Source of the DNA: Lepidurus packardi
Lineage: Eukaryota; Arthropoda; Branchiopoda; Notostraca; Triopsidae
Direction of reading: 5' to 3'
DNA length: 64,000 nucleotides
Assembly: GCA_023053545.1 (NCBI GenBank)
Contig: JAKZAN010000007.1
Span: 62,001-126,000 of the forward strand
Each line of letters opens with the position of its first letter. Positions within the stretch are counted from its first letter, which is position 1. This document shows, piece by piece, positions 1-12,358 of the stretch. Both the position numbers and the translations under genes were made by a program. The notes beneath the pieces were generated by a model, which had not been told where the DNA came from, made no database searches, and saw nothing but the letters and a program-made list of their open reading frames with translations.

Positions 1-811
1 TACATGTCCGTTTCTACACACATCAAGAGGGGTTGTTAACCACAGCAGGTATCTTACAACAACTGTAGCCCCGGAAGTCTACTTTGCTACTTTTGCCCCG
101 GAAGCTACTTTGAGCAGGGTCTTCTTTCCTTAGATGCGCCAAAAGAGAACATAGGTTGAACCCTTTGCCTATTTTATGTTTTAAGCACCTTTGGAACTGA
201 TCATGAAGCGTGGGAAGGCTAAGAGGCCGATATTTACGCCAGCTCCAAGCAAAGGAGTGGCTAAAGTGAGGTCCGGCATGCAATGTTGGATTACAAAAGC
301 TTATGGTTTACAGGGTGCGAGGTAGGGGTTGAGGATAAGCAGTTGAAAACTAGAAAATGAGTACCTAAGGCTTTGTCTCTAGCGTCTGCTTCTTCTTGGA
401 TTGCATCCACAGTAGCCAGGGGTTCCAAAGGCTGCTTGGTTTTGTTCTTGAAGGAATGGCTATAGAGCAATTACAAAGCTCTAATATACGGGCTGCTAGA
501 GGTACTAACCAAGGTATTGACTAGAAGGTACTAAACTTGTAGTCACTAGAAGCTCGCCTTATTTTATATTGTAAAATTTGTTAAATAATACTTGGCTAGT
601 TTACCAAGCCATTGTAGAATGGCTGATGGAAAATCGGTTTCCGGCCAGCAGATTTGTTTGATGGTCAACTGTCATGGTATCTATGCAAAAAGGCTGATAA
701 TAAGTTACTTGATAATAAGTGACAATAAGTATAAGTTGTATAAGTATAAGTGACAATAAGCATAAAACTTTTGGGTAAATCTGCTGGAAACCCAAGCCCA
801 AATATTACGAT
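1..811. other. No recognised feature
   Basis: I see no convincing gene here. The short open frames lack codon bias or any motif I know. A small AT-rich patch with repeated taagt units lies near 700-765. Confidence 0.4.
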
Positions 812-1550
812 ATAGAACTAGTCCTGAAGTCATCGATGTTCTCATTGTGTACATTTATTTCGACTTTCATTCCGACCGCGTGTTCTTCTGTAAACCAAAT
901 TTCGTCCAATGCATTGTTACGCGCCTTTCATGCTGCATTGACCGGGAATCCTGTTATTGAAATTCGCAAATTCATCTAGAAACTCGTAATTTCTCCGAAT
1001 CTCGAAAAACGTTCTTTGTTTTTTGGCTTTGTAACAAATTTCCCCTGTAAATGTCGACGTTTCATCAGTGGATGAAAAAGATGAAATCGAAGAAGTTCCC
1101 GACCCAAAGATCGCAAAGACATTCCGGACCCAAACTAAGATGAAACTTTAAAATGCATCGAAGATACTAATGATTTGATCGCAAATCGTGGCAGCCGAGG
1201 TGCTTTACGTATTTTAAGACGCAACGTTGCTGAACAGTTTAATGGTAATTTGTCCAAACATATGGTAATTTGTGGTAACATGTCCAAACCACCATGCCAC
1301 ACATATCCACGCCCAAAGATTGGAAGGCCCACAGTGTTTCAAAGAGGTGGACGAATATCTTCAGTCACGTGCCGGCAAATTCTCAATTGCTCAAATCCTC
1401 AATTGCTTCCCGATCAGTATCTCGCACTTCTACAAGGTCTTCTCGTCTTCAAGAGGCCGAATTGCAGCGAGCGGTAGCTGAGTTTCAATTGCAACAAGCG
1501 ATTCGCGATAAAAGACAAGAGCAAGATAGCTACAAACAGATAGAAGCTGA
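812..1550 (+). pseudogene. Decayed BEL/Pao gag fragment, left inverted arm
   Basis: This stretch is the inverted counterpart of 8058-8783. Translated on the plus strand around 1090-1240 it shows the same gag peptide as the other arm (for example ALRILRRNVAEQFN and DEIEEVPDP), broken by frameshifts and stops. It is the 5' part of a BEL/Pao retroelement: leader plus N-terminal gag. Divergence between the arms (many substitutions, small indels) shows it is old. Both arms read from the outside of the structure inward, so the two copies face each other. Confidence 0.65.
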
Positions 1551-1958
1551 CAGTACCGGATTAAGGGGGGGGGGCAAAAGGGGCAAATGCCCCGGGGCCC
1601 CCCGCCAAGGGGGGCCCCCCGCCCTAACTATGGGTTATATACGATAGTTTGTTTTTAGTCCATATTTGTGTGATTTGTATGGGAAGAGGGCAGAGAAACG
1701 CTATAAGCTAGATGTATTAGCGCGCACGCGTGTGTGTGAGTGCATGTTATGTGGGGCATGCTGAAACACTCACAAATCCCTTACATCTCTACTCAGCCAA
1801 TCAGCGTGCAGCTGACATTGCTACTCCTGTCTATTGCGTACCAACCCTGCTGCCTACAGCGAGACAAATGCCTCCTACCCAGGGACCCTCCCAACGTCAT
1901 TCCTATCTCCTCACACTCACTGCATACACGTCAATGTGAAACCACACCAATATAATAT
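1551..1958. repeat. GC-rich palindromic patch then unassigned DNA
   Basis: The run begins cagtaccggattaag and then has a 10-G run and nested G/C palindromes at 1566-1625. A start of the form CAGTRCCGGATTAAG resembles hAT-type termini, but I found no matching opposite end, so no element is claimed. A TG-rich patch lies at 1720-1750. It separates the gag arm from the BEL/Pao pol fragment. Confidence 0.3.
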
Positions 1959-2870
1959 TTGCTGCACTCAACTCCAAAGCCACCTGCCTCCCATCCTGTC
2001 CTAAAATTCCATAAAGCTTTTTTGTCTCACATATCAGCTCTCAACGAACTTGGATCAATGCCGATTCAGTGTTCCGTGCAGCTCCACGTGTTCTGCGACG
2101 CCTCTGAGACGGGATATGGCGCTGTGGCTTACTTACGTCTTGAGCAAGAAAATGGTACTGTCGACGTCACCTTTATAACGGCTAAGGCCCGTGTATCCCC
2201 GATCCGTCAGCTAACCGTACCACGCCTCGAACTACAAGGAGCCGTAACCGGAGCTCGTTAGCGTAAGCGATCACCGCCGAGCTGCGAGTGACAGTACAGG
2301 AGACCATATTCTGGACAGACTCCACGACGGTTTTCAAAAGGATCAAGTCAAGGACCTGTCGGTTTACTACCTTCGTCGCAAACCGGGTCGGCGAGATATT
2401 GGAACTCACACGAGCGGAGCAATGGAACCATGTCCCCGGACGGCTGAAACCGGCTGATGATGCCAACAGAGGTGTGCCCGCTTCTCAGCTTACCCTGCAG
2501 CATCGATGGTTCAATGGCCCCGACTTTCTTACCGGACCCAGACCGATCTGGCCCAAGTGTGAAGATCCCCAGGATTGCTCTATGTCGGACCCAAAGTCAT
2601 GCCTAGCAAATGGGCCGGCCACGTTAAGAAGGAAGACAATTTCATCGTCACGTTGATGGCGAACGCGTCCCGACTTAGTCGTTCGAAGAGGATACTGGCC
2701 TATGTGATGCTTACCGCTTTCACCGAAGCAGAATCCTTGATCAACGGCCGCCCACTGACGCATGTTAGTGTTGATCACACTGACCCAGAACCTCTGAATC
2801 CGAACCATTTCCTGCTGGGGAGAGCGAATCGGACGGTCAGAGTAGAGCAGCAATCGTGAAGACGGCAACT
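1959..2870 (+). pseudogene. BEL/Pao pol fragment (RNase H to integrase end)
   Basis: Three successive open pieces carry BEL/Pao pol signatures. At 1959-2261 is the RNase H start with LHVFCDASETGYGAVAYLR and VPRLELQGAV. At 2288-2510 it continues with FWTDSTTVFKRI and an HVPGRLKPADDANRGVP segment typical of this superfamily. At 2700-2830 is the end of the integrase region with ESLINGRPLTHVS and LNPNHFLLGRA. Stops and frame changes separate the pieces and most of the integrase core is missing, so this is a dead remnant. It lies on the same strand as the gag arm at 812-1550 and opposite to the BEL/Pao remnant at 5441-8530. Confidence 0.8.
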
Positions 2871-5440
2871 GGAGAATACACGCGCCCTACCATGAAGCTC
2901 TGCTTACTAGAAGAGTCTGCTTTGTAGGAGGTGTTTCCGAGCGCGCAAACAGGGCCGGCGACGTTCCGAATTGCTCCGAAAGGATAGAAGACTTTGTATG
3001 AACCTTGACCCATGACTATGTATACGTTTAATTGACGAGACTTGACCTTTGCATTTCTTCTTGTCATCAATAACCATGACTAAAACATTATCTGACCTTT
3101 CAGCGAATCACCACTTCTGACGTTAACTATACGACTGAACTTTTTGAATATATATACCCTATGTCTAAGACAGATCGACACAGCCCAAACGAACATCAAG
3201 ACAGTCCACATCGAACATCAATACATCATCTTTCCACCAAAGCCAGTAGACTTGATAGTGTTACCTTTTACCTGAAGCTAATTGCTAGGGACATTAATTT
3301 AATCCGTAACAATGGGAATAGAGCACGCCCCCCTCAAATGGAAAATCCCTCATTGTGCAGGAACTCCCTAAATCCCAACACTATAGAAATCAATCTCCTT
3401 GGAGTTCATATTTGCCAATCATTTTCATTGCCCGCAGATCCCTCTGAATGTACACTTGATTTCCACTCGTCCCACGCTAGTCCAACCTTTCCCATTGAAT
3501 ACCCTTTTTCCTTTGTGTCCCCATTATTCTCATTGGTATTATTACTAGTGCTATTTTACTAGTTATGCTAGTAATTGCTATGCCCTGATATTCCTCTTTA
3601 GATGTCGTTATGTTTTTTTAATTTTTCCTTATATTCTGGATTAAGAGCTTAGCTGGGCTCTCCGATTTCACGTTTACTAAGTAGATTTCTTTATTGGCGG
3701 CAGTTCCACTGTGTCCAGGTTGGTCATGTTTTTGCCTTTCGGAAATTTGTGTTCGGCAAGTATTGTCAAACGAGTAGTGATTTCCTCCACAGTTTCGGCA
3801 CTTTCGCGCATTATCGGCACACTTATTCGTCTTGTGATGCCCAGAACATTTCGCAAATGTATGTGCGAAATGTATGTGGGTTTCGCTTCACGCTTCACCG
3901 CCTCAATAATGGGGGTGATCAAAGCACTCAGTTTCTCTGCATCCTTGACATAGTCAGCGTGCGGAGCAGTTGATCGACTTCGGGAATATCGATAGTTTTC
4001 GAATCCTTTCTGCAATGTGGTTGCTCTGCTGCGACGAGGGCTATATGTTTGTTCCATAACAGTTAAGAGTCATATGTCATGGCATGGTACCTTACTACCT
4101 CTTTCGGCTGGATTACTGAGGTTCCCCAGACACGAGACGCTTATTTTCTCCTTTGTCTTCTCGAGAAGTTGATTTATTCGGTCTTCTCTTTCACAAATTC
4201 CAGTCGGAGTCGTTTCTTCAACTTTCCATCAGCTGAAGTTTATAACGGAGGCAATTCCAACGTCACAAAGCAGACTTCGTGTCACTGGGATGTCAGTATT
4301 TACGTTAAAATCGAAGCCTTACTTTTTGGCTTTCAAACAGCCTGCTTCCGAAAATCATAAATTAAAATCACATATAATTGGTAACAACACCGTAACAAGA
4401 AATGAATACAAACGACATACATTGCAGTTCAACTATGAAGTAGAAAAAACTTTGAGTTGAAAAAGCCAAGCCCATTACTTTTGGAGCAACGACTTCAGTA
4501 CTTCCAGCCGCTCTTTCTGTACCTCTTGGACTTTCACGAGATTCTTCCTTAATCATCAGATATTCTCGAATATCCCAGCGGAATTGCCATATGAGTCTTT
4601 CTGCCCGGCTACTCTTTAACTTCTTCCGTTGAGGTTCTTCAGGCGTGAAAGTGATGCTGTTAGTGGTACCTGGAATTGCTTCGTTAATGCTGTTATTGGT
4701 AGTTGCAGTTGCCTCCTCTTCCCCAGTAGCATTATTAGTAGTCTTGTACACTACGCTGCCGACTCCCTTTCTAACTTCGGGTTGAATCGAATCATCCAAA
4801 GCAAATATTTGGTTCAACTCTCCTTCATACTCGACGTGAGCTCTGGTATTTCCAGCTCTTCTGTTCTTGTCTATGGTTCCCTTCTTTCGCCATACTACGG
4901 TCTTGTACCGGCTTTCGCACTGGATCTAGGTTCTTGTTAATGATAATACTGTAGCCAGGTCAGTCGAAATCTGGTCCCACATGTTTTTTTTTCCTACGGA
5001 ACGTTTTCATCGGGCCTACTTGTTCTATATATTGATTGTACTTGTCCAATACAAATTTCGTCTCGCTTTCCAACCACTCGCATGCCGCCGGTTTTATAGT
5101 CAGGACTTCGGCTGTGGCTTCTTCTCGTTCGATGATTCCTTGTTCTTATATGCATTTTCTTGATAAAGCCTGCCCTTTGATTTCTCATAATATATTTCCG
5201 AATCAATAAGAGGATATTTGCAAAACAAATACAGAATACCTTCAGCTAGTACTGAGCAAAGAAAACCGTATCCTATCATTGCTAAACCACCTTCATTAGT
5301 ACGTATAAATTACTGAAAAACCGCCATTTACTTCAGTAAATCTTATAAAAATTCCGTAAGTTGCGCGGGCAAAAAGCGTAAACAAGTATGGCTGCGGTTT
5401 AGTCCTAAAATTACCAGCGTCCTCCACTGGGAGTAGCGAA
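2871..5440. other. Unassigned region between BEL/Pao remnants
   Basis: No domain is recognised. The longest frames are minus-strand 3677-4057 (126 codons) and 4368-4817 (149 codons). The latter has a Thr/Asn/Glu-rich N-terminal half and a basic patch QRKKLKSS but no family signature. They may be degraded element sequence or chance frames. The region is AT-rich and contains no clear terminal repeats. Confidence 0.3.
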
Positions 5441-5891
5441 TCCGAGACTTGATTTGCCTTGCTCAAGGACACGCACCTGATGATAAATTTTATCTATATC
5501 GGAGCAGACTGGTTTCCATTGCTGGCGGAACCGTAGAAGGACTCCCAAGATGCTGCTTATAAAGTCTGGTCCCTTAATCAACGCTTCGTTTCGCGACTTT
5601 CCTTCGCAGGTCTTCGAAGCATCGAGGACAACGCGTACATTTTTTTGGCTTGTTTGGATTGATCACGGCGCGTTGAGGTAATTACCATGTCCGTCCATCT
5701 GGTCCAGGTAGTTCGGAGCTCTGTAGGCGCTTAGCAAAGCCCCCATCAATGTATTCGTCAATCACATCTGCATAACGTGAGGCCAGTGTTGGGTCTTGTT
5801 TGAAACGACGTTCCAACATAAAAAGACGACAAAGAGCTTGATTTCGATTGTTAGAGAGGATGACGACATCATTTGTCCATAAGAGTCCTGT
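5441..5891 (-). pseudogene. BEL/Pao reverse transcriptase N-terminal remnant
   Basis: Read on the minus strand below the protease frame, this has the start of a BEL/Pao reverse transcriptase in shifting frames. Pieces include VRVVLDASKTCEGKSRNEAL, LIKGPDFISSILGVLLRFRQ and CSDIDKIYHQVRVLEQ, which match the usual order (substrate-binding region, then the first catalytic Asp in the DI.K..HQV block). At least two frameshifts are needed, so it is inactive. The homology fades at about 5441, before the YVDD motif. Confidence 0.72.
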
Positions 5892-6728
5892 TTAGTAGCG
5901 TTCACCGTTGTGTAGAGTGGTATTTTCCAGAATCGTCAGTGCTCGATTTTCTTCCTGAGTTTTCGGATTATCGATGAGCTTAACGCCAAGAGAATCAATC
6001 TTCCAGAAATTCTGGATAGTGGCTTCAAGGTCGTATTCGGAATTATTGCCGTGGATGAAGTTGACGTTAAGAAACGTATCGGATTTTGTCTTCGCAGGTT
6101 GGTCAAGTGATCCAACAACGCACCAACCGAACGGTGTTAACAAGGATCGCGGTCCTCTGAAACCCTCAGGTGGCTTTCGCATATCCATATACTCATGGGC
6201 TTCTGGTATGTCCATACCGATTAAAACGGTAACCTGCACGGGGTCAATCAAAGATATATCAAGATTCGCTAAATAAATCCATTTCGATTTTTCGGTTGGC
6301 CAGTTTATCTTTCTTCGGGACAGATTAAGTTTCGGATCAGTGCTGACTTTAGAGAATTTGAGGCGACAGCGTCCATACTTAGACACGGCTTCGGAGCTGA
6401 CGGTTTGACTTGAAAATTCCGGGTCGCTTCCATGAAAAGTGCCAAGACGAAGCGATCGCGTGGGTCCTTCAAGGTTAAGCTCTTTATCTGCTTTTTCATG
6501 GATTAGAGAAACTTCGCTTCCTGAATCCAATAGTGCGAAGGTATGGAATTGGCGTCCATTTTCTTGTAAATGAACCCACATGTCCGTGAGAAATCGAATC
6601 ATCGCTGGGTTTTGGAGTGGCTTCCGCTTCAGTCGAAGATCGTTTAGGGAAAACTCTGTGAGCGCCATGTAGCAAGGAATGACGGAAAGATTTGCAATCA
6701 TCGGTTCCACATTCAAGCTTTTTGGCAA
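5892..6728 (-). pseudogene. BEL/Pao aspartic protease region of gag-pol
   Basis: This 278-codon frame is the protease part of a BEL/Pao polyprotein. The retropepsin active site is FALLDSGSEVSLI at about residues 62-75, with the second half IGMDIPEAHEYMDMR and the trailing LTPFGWCVVGSL block that follows the protease in this superfamily. The frame is continuous, but the preceding gag and following RT pieces are frame-shifted, so the element is not functional. The first Met is arbitrary; in the living element this would be internal to a polyprotein. Confidence 0.8.
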
Positions 6729-8530
6729 TTTTTAGAGAAATTTTGTTGAACGAGACAGCGAAAACAACATCCATTTTCTCTTACTAATTGTGCTCTTTGG
6801 GTTGGGGTCTTCGATGTAAGCACGGAGCATTTGGCAGGGTCGTGCCTTTCATTGCAAAAACAGCATTCCCTTGCAAAATTGACGGGTCGTCAGAGGTTGC
6901 CAATACCGTTGGGACTGTGGGGTGTGCAGGATGTTTCGGCTGGCTAAATTTCGGGTCACTCGTTCGTTTCCCATTGTTGGTTCTCTACTTCAGCGTGGTA
7001 AGGGACCGAAACATCATCTCTGCGGTGACGTAATCGTTTAACCCTTGTAAAGGTCTTTGAGAGTGGACGACCTTGTGAGGAGAATTTTGAAAAGCTGTTT
7101 ACGCCATTGACTTCGAAGTTTATCAGGAAGTTTGTTCATAATTTGCTCCAACATGCCGCCAGAATGCAACTCGTGCCTATGACCAGTGTGATCGAGTGTT
7201 GAAACAATTCCGTGAAGCCTCCTGGCGAAAAATTTTATGGATTCGAAGTTATCGGTGTTGAGGCTTGGAAGTTCGATTAAATTTCGAAGGTAAGCGCGAG
7301 AAACAAGACGCGGGTTACCATATCGACGGTAAAGCTCTTCGAATGCTTGCCAGTAAAGCTCAGGGCTATGGAGCTAATCTGCAATACTCTGGGAAACGTT
7401 TGGGTGTAGGTAAGTACGCATAAGGGTTAAACGATATGAGTTGGAAGGGTCAATGTCATGAACGAGGGTGTTGAATGACGATAAAACATTGGCCACTCTT
7501 TTGGATTGCCGGACAACTTCTCAATGTCAATTTTTGGTAAGTGAGTGCCAAGCTAGGATGTATTTGCAGATAATTGTGGGGTCACCTCGCGCCGTTGTAT
7601 CCAATCATCGGCTCTGGTATCAACGGTGAAGTTTGGCGATACCAACTCAGCATTATTTGAACTGGCTGAGCTCAAACCCATTTTGAATGGTGATGGAAAC
7701 GATATGGAGCTATTTGCTGGGTTATTCGTCTATGAGTGGGACTTGAAGAACAGTGTATAAACGATCCAAATCCTATGTCAGGTCGTTGCGGCGGTCGTTG
7801 GAATAGTGGGGGGGGGGGGGTATCTGGGGCAGTTGTTCAGCTTCGGAACGGTTTGTAGGAATTTGAGGTAGAGGTTCCTCGTGGACCTGCACAGAGAGAT
7901 TCGTCCTTGCAGAATCTAGCAATCTATAATTCGCTGGTATGGGAACAGAGAACAGAGAAAGGGAACAAGATTTTCCTCCATTCGTTTTTTCTCCACTGTG
8001 TTGACCATCCTCTGCTCCTGCCGCCTTGCTTCTATTTAGGATTGACGTCTCCGCAGCTCAGCTTCTATCTGTTGTAGCTATTTTGCTCTTACCTTTTATC
8101 GCGAATCACTTGTTGCAATTGAAGCTCAGCTACCACTCGCTGCAATTCGGCCACTTGAAGAGGGGAAGACCTTGTAGAAGTGCGAGATACTGATCGGGAA
8201 GCAATTGAGGAAGCAGGTTCGCCGGCCCGTGACTAAAGATATTCGTCCACCTCTTTAAAACATTTGTTAGTCCTTTCTTCATGTTCAATTGCTATATCGT
8301 TGCTCAGCTTTTTACCGTAGGCCTCCCAATCTTTGGGCGTGGATATATGTGCCATGGTGGTTTGGACATTCATTAAACTGTTCAGCAACGTTGCGTCTTA
8401 AAATACGTATCAAATCATTAATATCTTCGATGCATTTTAAAAGTTTCATCATAGTTTGGGTTCGGAGTATCTTTGCGATCATTGGGTCGGGAACTTCTTC
8501 GATTTCATCTTCTCCATCCACTGATGAGAC
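6650..8530 (-). pseudogene. BEL/Pao gag remnant
   Basis: Minus-strand reading gives a typical BEL/Pao gag in broken frames. From 8521 down it begins DEIEEVPDPMIAKILRTQ and LIRILRRNVAEQFN. Around 7050-7480 are the conserved gag pieces YRRYGNPRLVSRAYLRNLIE and MLEQIMNKLPDKLRSQW. Around 6740-6900 are Cys/His clusters (CFCNERHDPAKC and CFRCLV) that bind nucleic acid. It leads directly into the protease at 6728, in the normal gag-PR-RT order. Several stops and frameshifts, and a 10-G run near 7809, mark it as a fossil. Confidence 0.75.
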
Positions 8531-8783
8531 GTCGACATTTACAGGGGAAATTTGTCACAAATCCAAAGAACAAAGAATGTTTTTCAGGATTCTGAGAAAT
8601 TACGAGTTTCTAAATGAATTTGCGAATTTCAATAACAGGATTCCCGTTCGATGCAGTATGAAAGGCGCGTAACGATGCATTGGACGAAATTCGGTTTATA
8701 AAAGAACACGAGGTCGGAATGAAAGTCGAAATAAATTTACACGATGAGAACATCGATGACTTTAGGACTAGTTCTATAGTTCC
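8058..8783 (-). repeat. Right arm of ~0.73-kb inverted repeat (with 812-1550)
   Basis: Reverse complement of this arm aligns with 812-1550 over the whole length. For example, ggggaaatttgtcacaaa here pairs with tttgtaacaaatttcccc there. It covers the leader and first part of gag of the same BEL/Pao family. The two arms are about 6.5 kb apart and point toward each other. Confidence 0.7.
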
Positions 8784-9299
8784 CACCCAAATTACCATTA
8801 AAGACAAGCATACAAAGACAGAGGAACTACCAAATAATAATTTTCGAGTTCCGAGAGCATTGTACGAGTTCAGGGTAACTGCCCTAAGTCTCCCAATCAC
8901 CAAGACTCCCCAACCCGTCCGTCTTCCATTAGCTCACGCTCATTTCCCCCCCCCCCCAAAAAAAAAACGTACGTATATTGTCCCCGGCTGGTAAGGCAAC
9001 GTTTCCAATTACGCAGAAAATGTCGAGGACTGGTCACAATGGGGTTGACCCTTAACGATTAGCCTGACCTTGGCATTCCACCCGGAACACTTCTGTATTT
9101 AAGAAGCATAGTCCTTTATATGGATAGTACAAGGTAATGTCAGCTAACCAGTCCCAGTGTGAGTCAGTCCAAGTGAAGACGGGTCAGGTCGATTAGTCAG
9201 ATCCTGGTCAAGTCTGAAGAATGACAACCTTCACCTTTCACTTATTCCATACCACACAAGCTTACCATACAATACTTTTAAGGTTACCACTCTTACATA

Positions 9300-9900
9300 A
9301 CCTAACCGAAAATCGTTCGAACCGAACGTTCTAAACTCAATAAACTACCGTGACAGTAATGTAGATCTCAGTGTTTTAGAATACGTTTGATAAACGTGGG
9401 ACCAGAACGTTCAATTTACCTGAAGATCCCTCGCTACTCATTATTCTGAAGGGTTCGGGCGTGACCCCGTTTCTAGGATACGCACAACACATACAGAGAA
9501 GCTTAACAGAACGTTCGATACGAGCGATTTTATTTGCTTCTAGAAGATTCGTTCGAAGTCTGGTTCGGAATAAACATAGCAAATAATTTCTTAAATAGTC
9601 TGATCTACATTACTGACACAGTACTTTTTAACTTTAGAACATTCCATTCGAACGATTCAAAATATTTGGATCGGACTATATCTGTTTGGCTGCCATCAGA
9701 CTTGTTTGGAGTCCGATTTGCATGAAACCTAACCTAACAAAAATCGCTCTAACCGAACGTTCTAAACTCAACAAACTTTCGGCTCGAATGGAATATCGTT
9801 CGAACGGAACTTTTTAAGCCCAGCAAACTACCGTCGCAGTAATGTAGATTACGGTGATCTACAATACGTTTGTTCATTTTCTATGCAAATCGGACTGCAA
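9300..9900. repeat. ~126-bp satellite units in both orientations
   Basis: A unit with the landmark ctacattactgtcacagtag, followed by ...gtttacaacg...cgaa...ttgtttgaa... spacing, occurs here. One copy is forward (near 9600) and two are reversed (near 9340 and 9825, aaactaccgtgacagtaatg). Units are diverged. The same unit recurs in tandem at 10755-11110. Confidence 0.6.
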
Positions 9901-10069
9901 ACCAATTTGCTGAAATAAAGAAAATTATTATCATTCCAATCAAACGGCTTAGAGGGAATTAGGATGCGCCAGAAGGGAAAAAATTAGAGGAACCACAAGA
10001 ATATCAGCGAACAGATGACAGAGAATGAAGAACCTAACCTGGACAAAAGTAGGACAGAGCGTACTGTAC

Positions 10070-10480
10070 TGGTGAAGTATTATTGTGCACTGGTGGAGTA
10101 CTGAGTGGGCTGAGTGCTCCACTGGTGTACATCGAGTGCTAGGCTGGTGCATCATTGGTTGAGCACTGGAGTACACTGAGTGCTGATCTGGTGCGTGCTG
10201 GTGAACACTGAGTGAACGGCTGGTGCACACCGGGTGTTGCACTGGGTGCAGTGGTGTTACACCGGTGCAGTACCAGTACACACTGGTAGAATACCGGTGC
10301 ACACTGAGTGCAGGACCGGTGCGCACTGAGTGCTACATTGGTTTGCACTGAGGTGATCTGAGTGCTGCACTGGGGTGCACCGGGTGTTGCAGTGGGCGCA
10401 CTGCATGCTACACTGGTGCTGCAAGGGTGTAGTACTGGTGCACACTTGTGCTTTACCAATGCACAGTGGTGCCTTACCAG
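10070..10480. repeat. Minisatellite of ~10-20 bp ctggtgcacactgagtgct units
   Basis: Degenerate tandem repeats of ctggtgca / cactgagtgct motifs. They generate overlapping Cys/Thr/Ser-rich open frames that are repeat artefacts and not genes. The array is bounded by two related sequences (9945-10050 and 10490-10640, both with aaggatccgccagaa-like words), so it sits inside or between a duplicated segment. Confidence 0.75.
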
Positions 10481-10639
10481 GGCACTATCGTTCCAACCGA
10501 AAACCTTAAAGAGAATAAGGATCCGCCAGAAGGAAAACAAGCTACACAACACCGCTCAAAGAGAATAAGGATCCGTCACAAGAGAAAGAACGAGAGAACC
10601 ACAATAATAACAGCGAACATATTATGGAGAATACGAACC

Positions 10640-11110
10640 TAAAAAGAATCCTTCGAATCCATACATTACCGTGACAGTAATGTACATCACATTGTTTCTA
10701 CAACAGTTATTTAAAGTTCAATTTTAATGAAATTACACAAAAACTTTTTTAATAATTCTAGCTACATTTCTGTCACCGCAGATTTTAAAGTTTACAACGT
10801 TTGCTTCGAACAATTTTGCTTCTTGCAAATTTGTTTGAATTCTGGTGTGTAAAAAACATTACTAAAACTATTTAGAATAGTTGCATCTACATTACTGTCA
10901 CAGTAGTTTGTTAAGTTTACAACGCTTGATTCGGACGAATTTGTTTTGCTTCTTGTAGATTTGTTTGAATTCTGATACGCAAAAACTGTAGAGAAAAACG
11001 TTTAAAGTTTGTTCAATCTACATTAATGTTATAGCAGTTTCTAATGTTTACAACGCTCGATTTGAAAATTTTTTGTTTTGCTACTTCCGATTTGTTTAAA
11101 TTTTGATTTC
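10640..11110. repeat. Tandem ~126-bp satellite array
   Basis: Three forward units start near 10762, 10888 and 11018, each with ctacatt(a/t)(c/a)tg then a conserved gtttacaacg about 35 bp later and ttgctt...ttgtttgaattctg. A reversed half unit is at 10655-10690. This is the same family as 9300-9900. Confidence 0.65.
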
Positions 11111-11435
11111 GACATAATCGGAATGTTTACAATGGTTAATATGCTACATCGCATCGGTCGGCACTGCTAGGCTCCTCAAGAATGTGTCAACTGCTAGTGC
11201 AGGGAAAACCAACAAACGCTAATGAGCTAATGATGAGTGACAAGGCCCCAGGTAAACAAGTATCATAGAGTCTATAAACAAACGACCACATGGTGGACAT
11301 TGGATAGGCATTGAAAATTTTACGAAACCAACAAGGTCCTGGCCACGATTAAGGAATTGAAAGAACCGACAACTATGAAAGCTACCGGGGAAATTCCAAA
11401 ACCGCTTAGTCTTACAACTTCTATACCAGCTCCTA

Positions 11436-11820
11436 GGGTGCGTTCCAATTGCGAACTCGACTAGGGAGTTGAGTTTTCTGAACTCGGGTTGAGTAAACCC
11501 GCGTCCCAATAGGCACTTGTACTATTCAATCGGGTTATGGTTGGAATCGATATAACTTGTAATCAGAGACAATGAATCTTAGTTTGAATCAATGAAGCTT
11601 TGTTTTGTTTACATCGAACCACGACTCCACCTAGCACCCAGACGCGAAACGTCCCCCAACTCGCTTCTGCTGTGTTCAACCCTGATTCAAAGTGGAGTCG
11701 AACAACCCTTCCCCAAACTCCGCTTTGAACCCGAGTTTGGCCACTTGAAACAGGCGAGTTCTGGAACCCGAGTTGAAAACCCACTTCAACCCGGGTTGAG
11801 TCGCCAATTGGAACGCACCC
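11436..11820. mobile_element. 385-bp PIF/Harbinger MITE, copy 1
   Basis: Non-autonomous element with inverted ends gggtgcgttccaattg and caattggaacgcaccc, flanked by the 3-bp target duplication cta (11433-11435 and 11821-11823). A 3-bp duplication and this TIR type fit PIF/Harbinger. The right 220 bp are the reverse complement of the end of the decayed Harbinger at 52116, which makes that family the likely source of transposase. Open frames inside are not genes. Confidence 0.9.
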
Positions 11821-11973
11821 CTAGAAAGGTACTTTTGTTTGTAAATTCCACAAACACTGACTTTCCACTTTACTTTCCCTCTCTAGATCATTGTCCTGGC
11901 TCTGAAGGTACGGCAACAGGGTATTGAACCTAACTAGATTAGATTTAGCTAGAGCAGAGTGCCTCAACACTTG

Positions 11974-12358
11974 GGGTGCGTTCCAATTGCGAACTCGACT
12001 AGGGAGTTGAGTTTTCTGAACTCGGGTTGAGTAAACCCGCGTCCCAATAGGCACATGTACTATTCAATCGGGTTATGGTTGGAATCGCTATAACTTGTAA
12101 TCAGAGACAATGAATCTTAGTTTGAATCAATGAAGCTTTGTTTTCTTTACATGGAACCACGACTCCACCTAGCACCCAGACGCGAAACGTCCCCCAACTC
12201 GCTTCTGCTGTGTTCAACCCTGATCCAAAGTGGAGTCGAACAACCCTTCCCCAAACTCCGCTTTGAACCCGAGTTTGGCCACTTGAAACAGGCGAGTTCT
12301 GGAACCCGAGTTGAAAACCCACTTCAACCCGGGTTGAGTCGCCAATTGGAACGCACCC
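11974..12358. mobile_element. 385-bp PIF/Harbinger MITE, copy 2
   Basis: Same length and orientation as copy 1 and nearly identical, with ttg as the 3-bp target duplication (11971-11973 and 12359-12361). It lies only 153 bp from copy 1. The different target duplications show two separate insertions and rule out a tandem duplication. Confidence 0.9.

Noticed and set aside
1551..1640. hAT transposon terminus
   Set aside because: The cagtaccggattaag start is suggestive, but no partner end or 8-bp duplication was found.
9376..9582. Small satellite-derived ORFs near 9.4-9.7 kb
   Set aside because: They fall in the 126-bp satellite and have no conserved residues.
10139..10642. Several Cys/Thr/Ser-rich open frames
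   Set aside because: They are produced by the ctggtgca minisatellite and occur on both strands without a start context or domain.
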